A stretch of 25,194 nucleotides of DNA from NCBI GenBank assembly GCA_023262965.1, contig JALQXX010000023.1, forward strand, positions 1 through 25,194, in the 5' to 3' direction. Positions within the stretch are counted from its first letter, which is position 1. Each line of letters opens with the position of its first letter. The notes under the pieces were generated by a model. It had not been told where the DNA came from, did no database searches, and saw only the letters and a program-made list of their open reading frames with translations. This DNA comes from Candidatus Marinamargulisbacteria bacterium (GTDB taxonomy: Bacteria > Margulisbacteria > Marinamargulisbacteria > UBA817). Shown here one piece after another: positions 16,031 through 24,354 of this stretch. A program made the position numbers and the translations under genes.

Positions 16031-17431
16031 CTAGGTCATATTACGTGGGTTGACCCATTGGTCAAACGATTCGGCAGTAACCAGGTTTAAGGCCAACGCG
16101 GATTCTTTAAGGGTAATGCCCTCGGCATGGGCTTTTTTTGCAATTTTAGCGGCGTTGTCATACCCAATGTGGGGATTAAGGGCAGTGACCAGCATTAGTG
16201 ATTGATTAAGATTGTGGTCGATGCGATCACGATTGGGTTCAATACCAACCGCGCAATGATCATTAAAGCTACGCATACCATCGGCCAAAATGCGAATGGA
16301 CTGAAGCAAATTGACAATAATAACGGGATTAAACACGTTTAATTGAAAGTTTCCAGACGCGCCGGCAATGCCGATGGTGGCATCATTCCCCATGACTTGA
16401 ACCGCAATCATGGTAAGGGCTTCGGATTGGGTGGGATTAACTTTGCCGGGCATAATACTGGACCCGGGTTCATTTTCAGGAATGGTCAATTCACCAAGCC
16501 CGCAACGGGGTCCGGAGGCAGACCAACGAATATCGTTGGCGATTTTAAAGCAGGCCGCCGCGAGGGTTTTGAGTGCCCCACTGGCAAATACAATAGCATC
16601 ATGGGCGGATAAGGCTTCAAATTTATTGGGTGCGGATACAAAGGGCAGGTCGGTTAATTCGGCAATTTTTTTAGCAACGTTTTCGGCGTATTGATAGGGG
16701 GTGTTTAAACCGGTTCCAACGGCGGTGCCGCCTAACGCCAATTCATACAAGCCCGGCAATGCGGCATGTAATCGTTTGCCCGCATTGGTGAGTTGGGTTA
16801 CGTAGCCACTAAACTCCTGCCCGAGCGTTAAGGGGGTTGCATCCATTAAATGGGTGCGTCCAATTTTAACGATATCGTTGAATTGCTCTTGCTTGAACTG
16901 GAAGGTATCACGCAGGCGATACAATTCGGGCAACAAGTCATGATTAATTGCAATGGCGGCAGCCATATGCATTGCGGTTGGGAACGTATCATTTGACGAT
17001 TGCGACTGATTCACGTGATCGTTGGGGTGAACGGGTGTTTTGGAACCCCGTTCACCACCGGCCAATTCAATGGCACGGTTGGCAATAACCTCATTCACAT
17101 TCATATTGGTTTGGGTACCACTGCCGGTTTGCCAAACACGTAAGGGGAATTCACTGGCCAATTTACCTGTAATCACATCATCGGCTGCTTTGCAGATCCA
17201 ATCACACAAGGTGGTATCCAAAATACCGGCATCGCAGTTAACCAAGGCCGCAGCTTTTTTAAGAATACCAAAGGCGGTAATAAATTCCGGAGGAAACGTA
17301 TCGGTACCAATATTAAAATTCTGCAATGATCGCGCGGACTGGGCACCGTAATACGCCGAAGCGGGCACATCGATACGGCCCATGGTATCGGACTCACTGC
17401 GGTACTGCGGGGTTTGTTGCGTTAGTGTCAT
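16031..17431 (-). CDS. fumC: Class II fumarate hydratase
   Basis: It interconverts fumarate and malate in the citric acid cycle. Class II enzymes have no iron-sulfur cluster and are oxygen-stable homotetramers. The protein has 466 residues, normal for FumC. Motifs in order: [20 protein letters not shown] (98-117), [20 protein letters not shown] (135-154), [20 protein letters not shown] (191-210) with the conserved His194, and the superfamily signature [13 protein letters not shown] (323-335) on the flexible catalytic loop. [10 protein letters not shown] separates fumarase from aspartase less cleanly, but overall similarity is to FumC. The ATG at 17431 has a clear GGAGG seven bases upstream. 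It is transcribed alone and converges with the nitroreductase gene. Its product, malate, is the substrate of the malic enzyme encoded at 12114. Confidence 0.96.
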   Translation of the reverse strand: MTLTQQTPQYRSESDTMGRIDVPASAYYGAQSARSLQNFNIGTDTFPPEFITAFGILKKAAALVNCDAGILDTTLCDWICKAADDVITGKLASEFPLRVWQTGSGTQTNMNVNEVIANRAIELAGGERGSKTPVHPNDHVNQSQSSNDTFPTAMHMAAAIAINHDLLPELYRLRDTFQFKQEQFNDIVKIGRTHLMDATPLTLGQEFSGYVTQLTNAGKRLHAALPGLYELALGGTAVGTGLNTPYQYAENVAKKIAELTDLPFVSAPNKFEALSAHDAIVFASGALKTLAAACFKIANDIRWSASGPRCGLGELTIPENEPGSSIMPGKVNPTQSEALTMIAVQVMGNDATIGIAGASGNFQLNVFNPVIIVNLLQSIRILADGMRSFNDHCAVGIEPNRDRIDHNLNQSLMLVTALNPHIGYDNAAKIAKKAHAEGITLKESALALNLVTAESFDQWVNPRNMT

Positions 17432-17487
17432 AAATAGCCTCCAAAATATAGTTATTACTAGTGTAGCGTAAACCGTTTAAAATCACT

Positions 17488-17509
17488 ATAGCCCAGCAAC
17501 CGGAGCTAT
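17488..17509 (-). terminator. Possible terminator after the DUF4105 gene
   Basis: Just past the stop at 17511 the minus strand can form a 7-bp stem (ATAGCTC / GGGCTAT, one G-T pair) with an 8-base loop. It is followed by AGTGATTTT, so the T run is offset and efficiency is doubtful. Confidence 0.45.
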
Positions 17510-17510
17510 C

Positions 17511-19211
17511 TTAGTATAATAATAGCCGAGCGGACGCACGAATACGATGGTCTGTGCCTGACAAATCATGCATGTAATCCACCCCATAATATAAGGGGCC
17601 CCACGGCCATTCAATTCGGGGTAATATGTATCCGCTAGCGTACTGATAGCCAACATCAATAGTGAATTTTAGATGTGGATGAATGCCATTATTTATAAAA
17701 TGCAGGTTTGCGTAGGGGTATAGGCCAAGATGAGTCAAAGGGGATTCGCGCAAGCGGCTATAGTTCGCCCAATTGGCGCCTAAAAAAAAGCCGATTACGC
17801 TGGTCTTGCCCAACGAATAGGTGCTGCCTTGGGCGTACCATTGATCGGTGGTTACACCATTTGTGTAACCAATATAACTGCCAAGTAACCATGATCGGGG
17901 CTTTAAAATGGCATTTTGACGCGTTATGGTTGCAATATCCACTATGGTTAGACCCATTTGCACAGAATTTGTCGTAGTAATGGATAGCCGTGGGGCCAAT
18001 GCATTCAGTCGTTTTATTTCAATGTCGTTAAAATCATTGTCATAGTAAATTGGATGATAGGCGATTCCCCATTGATTCGGGGATATGGAATCCATACGCC
18101 ATTGCTTCGATAAAATACCCGTTACATGGGGGGCATACCGATCGAGTGGTCGCACGGTTGCATTACCGACTTTTTTTAGGTGCTGATACGCTAAAATACG
18201 ATTGTGACGAATAGCCGAAATACGCTGACTGTTATTATTAATCATGTATTCTGAAATGGATAAAAATGGTCTTAGGACGTTGGGATTCGTTGGAACCGTT
18301 AGTACCGGTTCGGTAAGCAATTGTTGAACGGCTTTTTTTTCAAATCCAGTGAGTGTGGCATACTGTTTACGGAATTGTTTGGTGCTGGATTCACGGTGGT
18401 ATTGATTCTGTAACAGTCCTTTTTGAGACAGTCTGTTAATTAGTTGAGCGGGATATACTAAGTGGGCTTTTTCGATAACATCATCATCCAACACGACATT
18501 CAAGAACTTTCCAATAAAAAAAACACAATTCTTACTTAAGAAGTAGTAGTAATAAAAACTGCTTTCAACCTCTTTTTTATGTAAAAGCAAATTTTCTATC
18601 TGATCGGCGGATACATTTAGGTCGAAGTAAATAATGTCTCGATCTTCGGTATAGGTGTAGGTTTTGATTCGTTTGTAAAATGGCTCGCTGTAGTACTGAC
18701 TTTTAAATTTGCCAGTTAATCCGTTCAAAATATACGATCCGTTGGGATGAGACGGGTCGGCGATATGATGAAATAGATCACTATCCATACGGCCATACAT
18801 GCTATTGAATACAATGAATACATGCCCAAGCATGGAGGCGGGATTGGCCATGTAACGGTTGGGATAGGCGAGTGTTACACCCTGAATACGCGGATCGGGT
18901 TTGACTAAGGGCTGATAGGGCACCCCCAAATGATTGGCTAGAATTTTATATCTTAAAGGAAATTTTTTTCTAAATTCGGGATCCTGATGGATGACTCGCT
19001 CAACGGAGGCCTGATACTCCGCTTTTGGATTGACGGGACCTTCTTCACTAATAAAAAAATTGTCACCATGAGCTAGGCTAATGTAACCATCCCCACTGCG
19101 TTCATAATAGAGTAGATTATGCCAGGTTCGGGATGTATCAAATGTATCTGCGTGAGAAGGTAGGCCACTCAATATAACAACAATAATAATCAGGATAAAT
19201 CGGCTAATCAT
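17511..19211 (-). CDS. DUF4105 / Lnb N-terminal-domain periplasmic or outer-membrane protein
   Basis: A 566-residue exported protein with a clean signal peptide (ISRFILIIIVVILSGLPSHA, cleavage before Asp22). Residues about 25-250 match the DUF4105 (Lnb N-terminal periplasmic) family: NPASMLGHVFIVFN (123-136) with a conserved Ser/Gly/His, and LSKNCVFFIGKFLNVVLDDD with an Asn-Cys pair near 228-229. From about 330 onward, alternating polar/hydrophobic strands (SWLLGSYIGYTNGV, SVIGFFLGANWANY) end in RIRASARLLLY. An aromatic last residue is typical of outer-membrane beta-barrels, so this part may be a barrel. The ATG at 19211 overlaps the preceding gene's stop by 8 bases; a TTG just upstream is less likely. 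Biochemical function of the family is poorly known. Confidence 0.85.
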   Translation of the reverse strand: MISRFILIIIVVILSGLPSHADTFDTSRTWHNLLYYERSGDGYISLAHGDNFFISEEGPVNPKAEYQASVERVIHQDPEFRKKFPLRYKILANHLGVPYQPLVKPDPRIQGVTLAYPNRYMANPASMLGHVFIVFNSMYGRMDSDLFHHIADPSHPNGSYILNGLTGKFKSQYYSEPFYKRIKTYTYTEDRDIIYFDLNVSADQIENLLLHKKEVESSFYYYYFLSKNCVFFIGKFLNVVLDDDVIEKAHLVYPAQLINRLSQKGLLQNQYHRESSTKQFRKQYATLTGFEKKAVQQLLTEPVLTVPTNPNVLRPFLSISEYMINNNSQRISAIRHNRILAYQHLKKVGNATVRPLDRYAPHVTGILSKQWRMDSISPNQWGIAYHPIYYDNDFNDIEIKRLNALAPRLSITTTNSVQMGLTIVDIATITRQNAILKPRSWLLGSYIGYTNGVTTDQWYAQGSTYSLGKTSVIGFFLGANWANYSRLRESPLTHLGLYPYANLHFINNGIHPHLKFTIDVGYQYASGYILPRIEWPWGPLYYGVDYMHDLSGTDHRIRASARLLLY

Positions 19212-19560
19212 CAATAAAATAATAACCTAAGGGATGTAACGAGGTGTTTAAAGCCAGCATGTACGCAACGGGATCGGCTATTTGTGAAAATTGAGGCTTT
19301 AAAATATGATGTTTGATTTCATCATACGATAAGTGCGTATCCCATTGAATCAGTTGGGTTAAATGATTTATGTAAAGACAATTGTCTTCGTAATAATCGG
19401 CAATAATATTGTCGTAGCTAAATAGCGTGAATTGAACAATAGCCGTACCGTTCGATAATTTTCTTAGTGCAGGGGATGTCGTGGCAATGGCGGGTGTTGC
19501 GCTAAAAAAAATAAGGCCTATTAAGAGTAATAGGCCTTTGTAATAATATAGCGAAAACAA
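19204..19560 (-). CDS. Small exported protein, unknown; signal peptide encoded by a terminator hairpin
   Basis: A 118-residue protein with a signal peptide (YYKGLLLLIGLIFFSATPAI, cleavage probably after Ala27). The mature part is about 90 residues, rich in Tyr, His and Asp, with DNCLYINHLTQLIQWDTHL; no family is recognised. The only usable start is a TTG at 19560, four bases after the stop of the PEGA-like gene. There is no Shine-Dalgarno, so translation would depend on ribosomes finishing the upstream gene. The hydrophobic core codons coincide with a perfect 11-bp terminator stem and T8 tract (19504-19538). The downstream end overlaps the DUF4105 gene by 8 bases, which suggests a partner role for that protein. 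The frame is open throughout, but the odd start keeps confidence moderate. Confidence 0.65.
   Translation of the reverse strand: MFSLYYYKGLLLLIGLIFFSATPAIATTSPALRKLSNGTAIVQFTLFSYDNIIADYYEDNCLYINHLTQLIQWDTHLSYDEIKHHILKPQFSQIADPVAYMLALNTSLHPLGYYFIDD
19504..19538 (-). terminator. Intrinsic terminator / attenuator inside a signal-peptide coding region
   Basis: On the minus strand an exact 11-bp stem (AAGGCCTATTA, complement of 19528-19538; TAATAGGCCTT, complement of 19513-19523) closes a 4-base loop (CTCT). It is followed by A and eight T (19504-19511). This is a textbook Rho-independent terminator, 26 bases after the PEGA-like gene stop, yet it lies within the frame of the next gene. Confidence 0.88.
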
Positions 19561-19564
19561 TCGC

Positions 19565-19966
19565 TTATAGTTTTTTCATGTCCACAAAAAATTGTCTTGG
19601 GGTATATTCTGTAGCCGCCCCTGTAGAGTAGTCCGTACTGGAGCCAAATGAGCCGAAGAAGCCTAGTAAAAAATTCCCCCACAAAAATGGCGATAGCTTC
19701 GGATTCAACACAAGTTTTTCTGTTGAATAACCTGCTTTTTGGAATGTAAGAATAATAGGGCCACCTTTTCTAGCTGGAGTGTATTCAAATATACCATTTA
19801 TTATACCAACTCTCTCATTACCCAAATATACACTGACATTATCCACATTGGATTTGATAGAAATGGACCGATCGCCAGCTATACCTGTGTATATTGTCGC
19901 AAAACCAAATGCACTCCCTTTAAAAGCCACAAAAAACAACAGTAATATTAATAATTTTTTTACCAT
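19565..19966 (-). CDS. Small exported PEGA-like protein
   Basis: A 133-residue envelope protein. It has a basic N-terminus (MVKKL) and a hydrophobic signal sequence (LLILLLFFVAFKGSAFG). The middle (about 35-90) resembles a PEGA-type beta-sandwich: SNVDNVSVYLGNERVG, then a turn and ILTFQKAGYSTEKLVL. The C-terminal part, WGNFLLGFFGSFGSSTDYST then GAATEYTP, resembles the glycine-rich TGAxYEYxP end seen in many small envelope proteins. No lipobox is seen, so it is probably secreted or retained by the hydrophobic stretch near residue 95. The start is certain: AAGGAGG lies 5 bases before the ATG at 19966, downstream of a strong promoter. A strong terminator follows, so this gene may be expressed far more than the two genes after it. 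PEGA assignment is by pattern only. Confidence 0.78.
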   Translation of the reverse strand: MVKKLLILLLFFVAFKGSAFGFATIYTGIAGDRSISIKSNVDNVSVYLGNERVGIINGIFEYTPARKGGPIILTFQKAGYSTEKLVLNPKLSPFLWGNFLLGFFGSFGSSTDYSTGAATEYTPRQFFVDMKKL

Positions 19967-19995
19967 AAAATCCTCCTTAAAGATTTAATGTTCAA

Positions 19996-20024
19996 ATAAT
20001 AAATAAGCCCGCTTGTCCTGTCAA
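19996..20024 (-). promoter_or_regulatory. Strong sigma-70-type promoter for the PEGA-like gene
   Basis: Minus-strand TTGACA (complement of 20019-20024), exactly 17 bases, then TATTAT (complement of 19996-20001). The start would be near 19989, giving a 23-base leader containing AAGGAGG. This is one of the best promoter matches in the window. Confidence 0.8.
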
Positions 20025-20061
20025 TATTTAAAATGTCACATTGGGGTCGTTTTTTCAAAAT

Positions 20062-20073
20062 AGCCAAACGGCT
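20062..20073 (-). terminator. Weak hairpin after the FlgG-like gene
   Basis: AGCC-GTTT-GGCT (complement of 20062-20073) followed by ATTTT on the minus strand, 27 bases past the stop at 20101. The same hairpin is followed by TTTT on the plus strand. The stem is only 4 bp, so termination is uncertain. Confidence 0.35.
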
Positions 20074-20100
20074 TTTTCGATCTATTGAATGCGCCAGGGA

Positions 20101-20922
20101 TCAGTCACTAACGGCTTTAAACATCAAATCGTAGGTGTCCATGTATGTTTTAGCGGATTTGGCCATGCCTTCAGTAAACGGAACAATCAATGTGGTGGAT
20201 TTGTTGCCAGGAGGTTCGTTTCCTTCTTCGTAGTACCCTTGTAAAATGGTGTAATCGGGTGAATCGGTAAATACCAATCGATGCGGCTCACGGGCATAAA
20301 AAACGGTGCCATCTAAGGTCCACATGCCATCGGGGGATTCTAACGATACAATTTTGAGCTGACCAACCCGCTCGTCGTTATCAAAGATTTGGCCCTTTGC
20401 ATCCACAAATGGGGTATTCGTTTCCAAATAAATATACCCATCAACCCCCATAATAGGGAGATGGTTCGCCATGGATCGCAACAGGCCATCGGTATCTTTA
20501 TAAAAACGACCGTCAAAGGTGTATAAAGGAATATCCTTCTGAGGCTCTAAACAAAATAAATTCATACCCCCAGTAGCATAAAAATCCAGAGAGCGATTGC
20601 TTAATGTAGGGGGCACCCGGGTCCAATCAATATATTGAACCGGGACAATCGTATCATCATTGTGTAAATAGGCGTCAAATTTATACCGTTTATAGCCTGG
20701 GGTGCGCACATACAATACCGTATTCAAGTACGCTTTGAACTTATTGAATTGGACGGCCATTCCCTCCTTCAACAAGCGATAATCGCGTTGCATGGGGGTG
20801 TCGTATTCGGACCACTCCATGTAGTCTTTTTGAGCGTAATTAATGGGAATCCGGGCATCGGGATCCGCAAAAACAGCGGCCGAATACAGGAGGCCAATGA
20901 TTACAGCACGGACCACATTCAA
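20101..20922 (-). CDS. Divergent FlgF/FlgG-like flagellar rod-family protein with a Sec signal peptide
   Basis: The 273-residue protein shows the flagellar hook-basal-body rod pattern in order. [20 protein letters not shown] (64-83) corresponds to the NNLANVNTTGFKR-type rod signature. [17 protein letters not shown] (132-148) matches the YTRDGSFxLDxDGxLV block. [12 protein letters not shown] (199-210) and [10 protein letters not shown] (226-235) match the GNLFxE and LxQGYLExSN blocks, and a final helix (252-270) the coiled C-terminus. Unlike normal rod proteins, which the flagellar export apparatus secretes without cleavage, it begins with a signal peptide ([17 protein letters not shown]). The start is TTG at 20922 in a TTGA overlap with the trxB stop, with AAAAGGG upstream; a GTG two codons later is possible. 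No other flagellar gene is in the window. A periplasmic structural role other than motility is inferred. Confidence 0.75.
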   Translation of the reverse strand: MNVVRAVIIGLLYSAAVFADPDARIPINYAQKDYMEWSEYDTPMQRDYRLLKEGMAVQFNKFKAYLNTVLYVRTPGYKRYKFDAYLHNDDTIVPVQYIDWTRVPPTLSNRSLDFYATGGMNLFCLEPQKDIPLYTFDGRFYKDTDGLLRSMANHLPIMGVDGYIYLETNTPFVDAKGQIFDNDERVGQLKIVSLESPDGMWTLDGTVFYAREPHRLVFTDSPDYTILQGYYEEGNEPPGNKSTTLIVPFTEGMAKSAKTYMDTYDLMFKAVSD

Positions 20923-21872
20923 ATAAGGCCCTTTTCCGATAAATACCGCTCCGCATCCAGTGCCGCCATGCAGCCGGTGCCGGCCGCTGTAATGGCCTGT
21001 CGGTACACATGGTCTTGTACATCCCCACAGGCAAATATGCCGGGGACACTGGTTCGCATGGAACCCATGGTGGTAACAATATAGCCATTGGAATCCAAGG
21101 CCAATTGCCCATTTAAAAAGGCCGTGTTGGGGGTATGTCCAATCGCAAAGAATAGGCCCGACACATCCAACGTATCGGTAACCGATGTATGGTTATTTTT
21201 TACCCGAATCTGGGTGAGTCGATCGGTTCCCAATGCCTCGGTTACCTCGGTTTGCCATAGAATACTTATTTTTTTATTGGATAGTGCGCGTTCCTGCATG
21301 ACTTTTGATGCGCGAAATTGATTGCTGCGTACCAATAAATAAACAGATGAGGCAAATTTGGTTAAATAGACGGCTTCTTCAATGGCGGAATCGCCACCCC
21401 CAATAACAGCGACGGGTTTGTCACGAAAAATCGGTAACGCCCCATCGCATACCGCACAGGCGGATATGCCTTTTTGCCAAAACGTATCCCCACCGGTAAT
21501 CGGAAGTCGTTTGGCCGTAGCACCGGTTGCAATAATCAGCGCGTGGGCTCTGTATTCACCAAAGCTGCCTGAAACCGTAAAAGGGGTTTGAGTGGTGTCA
21601 ATAGCCGATACGGTTTTGGTGTAAATGGTGGTGCCATGATGCTGGGATTGGTCACGCATTTGCATCATGAGTTCGGGGCCCATAATGCCTTGAGGAAATC
21701 CCGGAAAATTTTCCACATCGGTGGTGGTGGTCAATTGCCCACCGGCTGCGACCCCACCCGCAAACTCACCTTCAAACATAATGGGCGATAATTTGGCACG
21801 GGCCGCATAAATGGCCGCTGTATGGCCTGCAGGCCCCGATCCGATAATAATAATAGTATGTGTTTTTGTCAT
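20919..21872 (-). CDS. trxB: Thioredoxin reductase
   Basis: This FAD-dependent cytoplasmic enzyme reduces thioredoxin with NADPH. The protein has 317 residues from the ATG at 21872. An in-frame ATG at 21881 directly abuts the AAGGAG site, so the later ATG, nine bases further on, is preferred. The FAD motif [20 protein letters not shown] is at the N-terminus. The redox pair is in [10 protein letters not shown]; the usual form is CATC. The NAD(P) motif [14 protein letters not shown] is present, and [20 protein letters not shown] closes the FAD site. The NADPH 2'-phosphate motif, usually HRRDxFRA, reads VRSNQFRA. One conserved arginine is replaced by serine, so cofactor preference may be shifted. 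It sits between the PBP1A gene and the FlgG-like gene in one operon, with gaps of 20 bases and -4 bases. Confidence 0.94.
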   Translation of the reverse strand: MTKTHTIIIIGSGPAGHTAAIYAARAKLSPIMFEGEFAGGVAAGGQLTTTTDVENFPGFPQGIMGPELMMQMRDQSQHHGTTIYTKTVSAIDTTQTPFTVSGSFGEYRAHALIIATGATAKRLPITGGDTFWQKGISACAVCDGALPIFRDKPVAVIGGGDSAIEEAVYLTKFASSVYLLVRSNQFRASKVMQERALSNKKISILWQTEVTEALGTDRLTQIRVKNNHTSVTDTLDVSGLFFAIGHTPNTAFLNGQLALDSNGYIVTTMGSMRTSVPGIFACGDVQDHVYRQAITAAGTGCMAALDAERYLSEKGLI

Positions 21873-21892
21873 TGTAGTCATCTCCTTTTATA

Positions 21893-24031
21893 TTACATTG
21901 TAAAAAAATCACTCACCATACGCTCTTTTTTTTCGGATGTATTGGCTTTAATCGTGATTTTTTCAATGGCTTCTGGGGTATCAAATTCGGTTGGCTCCGA
22001 ACCGGCCCAGTATTTTTCAATGGTTACGGGAGCATCTTCCGGAGTTGCATTGGATGCCAGTAAGCCCGTTTCCCAGTTCACCCGTCGCTTGACCATATGT
22101 TTGGGGGCCTTAAAATCTTGAGCCGGAACCCCGACTAAGGCTTCTTTCATAAAGTCTTTCCACATCTGTGCCGGAACCCAGCCACCCGTAACACCATTCA
22201 TGGGATCATTGTCGTCATTGCCCACCCATGTGGCACACACCAATTGAGGAACAAATCCAAAAAACCAGGCATCTTTATAATCCGATGTTGTACCGGTTTT
22301 GCCCGCAATGGGCCGGGGTAGTTTGGCGCCGCGACCGGTTCCATAGTCTACAATGCCACGCATGGTATCCACCAAGGTTGCCACCAAATTTTCGTCCAAT
22401 ACCTGGGACTCTTTAAACCGATGCGTGTATAGGGGAACCCCGTTTCGATCGTCAACCCGTAATATGGACACCGGCTCGACTTTTTTTCCGTAATTAGCAA
22501 ACACCATATACGACTGGGTTAATTCAAGCATGGTGACTTCATTCGCACCAAGTGGTAATGATAAGACGGGTGTCAGGGGGGACTGGATACCGGCTTTATG
22601 AGCATAGGAGACAACCGTCTTGGGCCCGACCAAATCATTGAGTTTGACCGCAATCACGTTAATGGAGTTCTCTAAAGCACGCCGAAGGGGTAAGTTGCCC
22701 GAGAACGTTAAGGTGTAGTTTTGGGGGGAGTATGGGCCTTCCGTGGTGTTAAAGGTAACGGGAGCGTCAGAGACAATGGTCCCGGGTGAAAATCCCTTGT
22801 CAAAAGCGGCTAAATACACAAACGGCTTAAAGGCAGATCCCGGCTGGCGATTGGCCTGTACGGTTCGATTAAACTGGGATTCATTGAAATCGACCCCCCC
22901 TTGCATCGCTACAATATACCCATTTCGCGGATCAACGGCTAAAAGAGCGGCCTCGTTATAATTTAAGCTGGGCACACGTCCGTCTTTCAAGGCAAAGGCT
23001 TTTTGACCATATGCATAGTACTCGGACACCACCGCTTCAGCATGTTGTTGCAGGGCATAGTTTAGGGTTGTGTACACTTTCATGCCCGATGTATATACGG
23101 CTTCTTCCCCATACATCTCAATTAATTGATCCACCACATAACTTGAAAAATAACCGGCCTTATACCGATGTTTTTTTCGTTTGGCTAATAGTAGCTGCGC
23201 ATTGAAGGCGTCTTCGGCTTGGCTGGCGTCAATAATACCCAATTCGGTTAAACGTCCCAAAACCACACGTTGGCGACTTTTAAATCGATCAAAATGACGA
23301 AATGGACTAAACAGTTCCGGTCCGTTTAGCATGCCCACCAAACCAGCGGACTCAGCCAATGTCAGATCCTTGGATTTTTTGCCAAAATACATTTGAGATG
23401 CGGATTCGATGCCATAAGCATTATGCCCCCAATACACTTGGTTTAAATACAATTCCAATATCTCCGTTTTGGTATATTTTCTTTCAATGTCAACGGCCAT
23501 TAATATTTCTTTGATTTTCCGCTCAATCTTTTTTTGTTTTTCTAAAAATAAATTGCGAGCTAATTGCTGGGTGAGTGTGGACCCGCCTTCAACAAAGGCC
23601 ATGGCCATGATATCGCGATACAATGCGCGAAAAATTCCTCGAATATTAATGCCCTTATGATCCCAAAAATCGGTGTCTTCCATGGCAATAACCGATTTTT
23701 GTAGAATGGGGGATATGGTATCGATGGGAATGCGAATGCGATTTTCTTCTTGATGCAGTTCGGCCAATATGATGCCGTCGACCGAGTAAATTTTGGTGGT
23801 TTCAGCGGGTATATACGTGCTGATAGTGTCGATGTCAGGCAATTGACGGGAATAAAAAGCGATAACAGCAAAGGCGATAACAATCCCCAGTGCCCCCCCA
23901 AATAGCCCCAATTTCAATCCAATCATACCCAAACGTTTGAGTATACCATAATCGGAACGCGAACGACGCAAACGCGACGATGAACGTGAACGAGATAATT
24001 TACCAATAGCGCGCTTAGATCGAAATATCAC
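21893..24031 (-). CDS. Penicillin-binding protein 1A family (bifunctional peptidoglycan synthase)
   Basis: It polymerises glycan strands from lipid II and cross-links the peptides, anchored in the inner membrane. The 712-residue protein starts with a strongly basic tail (residues 1-35, many RS repeats) and has a membrane helix at about 41-60. Glycosyltransferase motifs are EDTDFWDHKG (118-127, catalytic Glu118), GGSTLTQQLARNLFL (149-163) and ILELYLNQVYWGHNAYGIE (191-209). Transpeptidase motifs are SAFK (Ser399 nucleophile, Lys402), SIN (456-458) and KTGTT (578-582). It is shorter than E. coli PBP1A (850 aa) because the region between the domains is compact. The GTG at 24031 is the start, with AGGG seven bases upstream; the nearby ATG is out of frame. 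It is the first gene of the operon with trxB and the FlgG-like gene. Confidence 0.94.
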   Translation of the reverse strand: MIFRSKRAIGKLSRSRSSSRLRRSRSDYGILKRLGMIGLKLGLFGGALGIVIAFAVIAFYSRQLPDIDTISTYIPAETTKIYSVDGIILAELHQEENRIRIPIDTISPILQKSVIAMEDTDFWDHKGINIRGIFRALYRDIMAMAFVEGGSTLTQQLARNLFLEKQKKIERKIKEILMAVDIERKYTKTEILELYLNQVYWGHNAYGIESASQMYFGKKSKDLTLAESAGLVGMLNGPELFSPFRHFDRFKSRQRVVLGRLTELGIIDASQAEDAFNAQLLLAKRKKHRYKAGYFSSYVVDQLIEMYGEEAVYTSGMKVYTTLNYALQQHAEAVVSEYYAYGQKAFALKDGRVPSLNYNEAALLAVDPRNGYIVAMQGGVDFNESQFNRTVQANRQPGSAFKPFVYLAAFDKGFSPGTIVSDAPVTFNTTEGPYSPQNYTLTFSGNLPLRRALENSINVIAVKLNDLVGPKTVVSYAHKAGIQSPLTPVLSLPLGANEVTMLELTQSYMVFANYGKKVEPVSILRVDDRNGVPLYTHRFKESQVLDENLVATLVDTMRGIVDYGTGRGAKLPRPIAGKTGTTSDYKDAWFFGFVPQLVCATWVGNDDNDPMNGVTGGWVPAQMWKDFMKEALVGVPAQDFKAPKHMVKRRVNWETGLLASNATPEDAPVTIEKYWAGSEPTEFDTPEAIEKITIKANTSEKKERMVSDFFTM

Positions 24032-24063
24032 ATGGTTGCCCTAAATCATTTTTTCTACTTCAC

Positions 24064-24092
24064 AGTGTAAAGCATGGAAAGATCTTGATCAA
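24064..24092 (-). promoter_or_regulatory. Promoter of the PBP1A-trxB-FlgG-like operon
   Basis: Minus-strand TTGATC (complement of 24087-24092), 17 bases, then TACACT (complement of 24064-24069). The same -10 sequence is used by the malic enzyme promoter. The leader would be about 26 bases. Confidence 0.55.
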
Positions 24093-24130
24093 TGGTCCGG
24101 TAAAAAACGCATTGATTGCAAATTGGGGTA

Positions 24131-24160
24131 TTGTCAAACAGTAGCGGATCGTATTATAGT
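24131..24160 (+). promoter_or_regulatory. Promoter of tRNA-Asp
   Basis: TTGTCA (24131-24136), an 18-base spacer and TATAGT (24155-24160); each box matches 5 of 6. Transcription would start near 24167, seven bases before the mature 5' end of the tRNA. Confidence 0.65.
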
Positions 24161-24173
24161 AACCACAGACAAC

Positions 24174-24251
24174 GGAGGCGTAGTTCAGTTGGTCTAGAAC
24201 GCCGGCCTGTCACGCCGGAAGTCGAGGGTTCGAGCCCCTTCGTCTCCGCCA
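24174..24251 (+). tRNA. tRNA-Asp (anticodon GUC)
   Basis: The sequence folds as a complete cloverleaf. The acceptor stem GGAGGCG (24174-24180) pairs with CGTCTCC (24241-24247) with one G-T pair. Discriminator G and an encoded CCA (24249-24251) follow. The anticodon stem CCGGC/GCCGG (24202-24206, 24214-24218) closes the loop CTGTCAC, with anticodon GTC at 24209-24211. The T arm carries GTTCGAGC. The CCA end is followed at once by TTTTT, without an obvious hairpin beyond the tRNA itself. Confidence 0.97.
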
Positions 24252-24319
24252 TTTTTATGATTGAGTAATGCCGTATGCACAGACTTTGGGTCACTTATGT
24301 GGATTGGGGCCAACTATAT

Positions 24320-24348
24320 TTGACATACCCGATACTCCTTGTAACAAT
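24320..24348 (+). promoter_or_regulatory. Promoter of the exported protein gene at 24355 (apparently leaderless)
   Basis: A perfect TTGACA (24320-24325), 17 bases, then AACAAT (24343-24348). The predicted start, near 24355, is the ATG itself, and no ribosome site precedes that ATG. Confidence 0.5.
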
Positions 24349-24354
24349 AAATAA

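Noticed and set aside
17432-17487. TACACT-type -10 box upstream of fumC
   Set aside because: A TACACT is present, but no acceptable -35 box lies 16-18 bases upstream, so no promoter is called.
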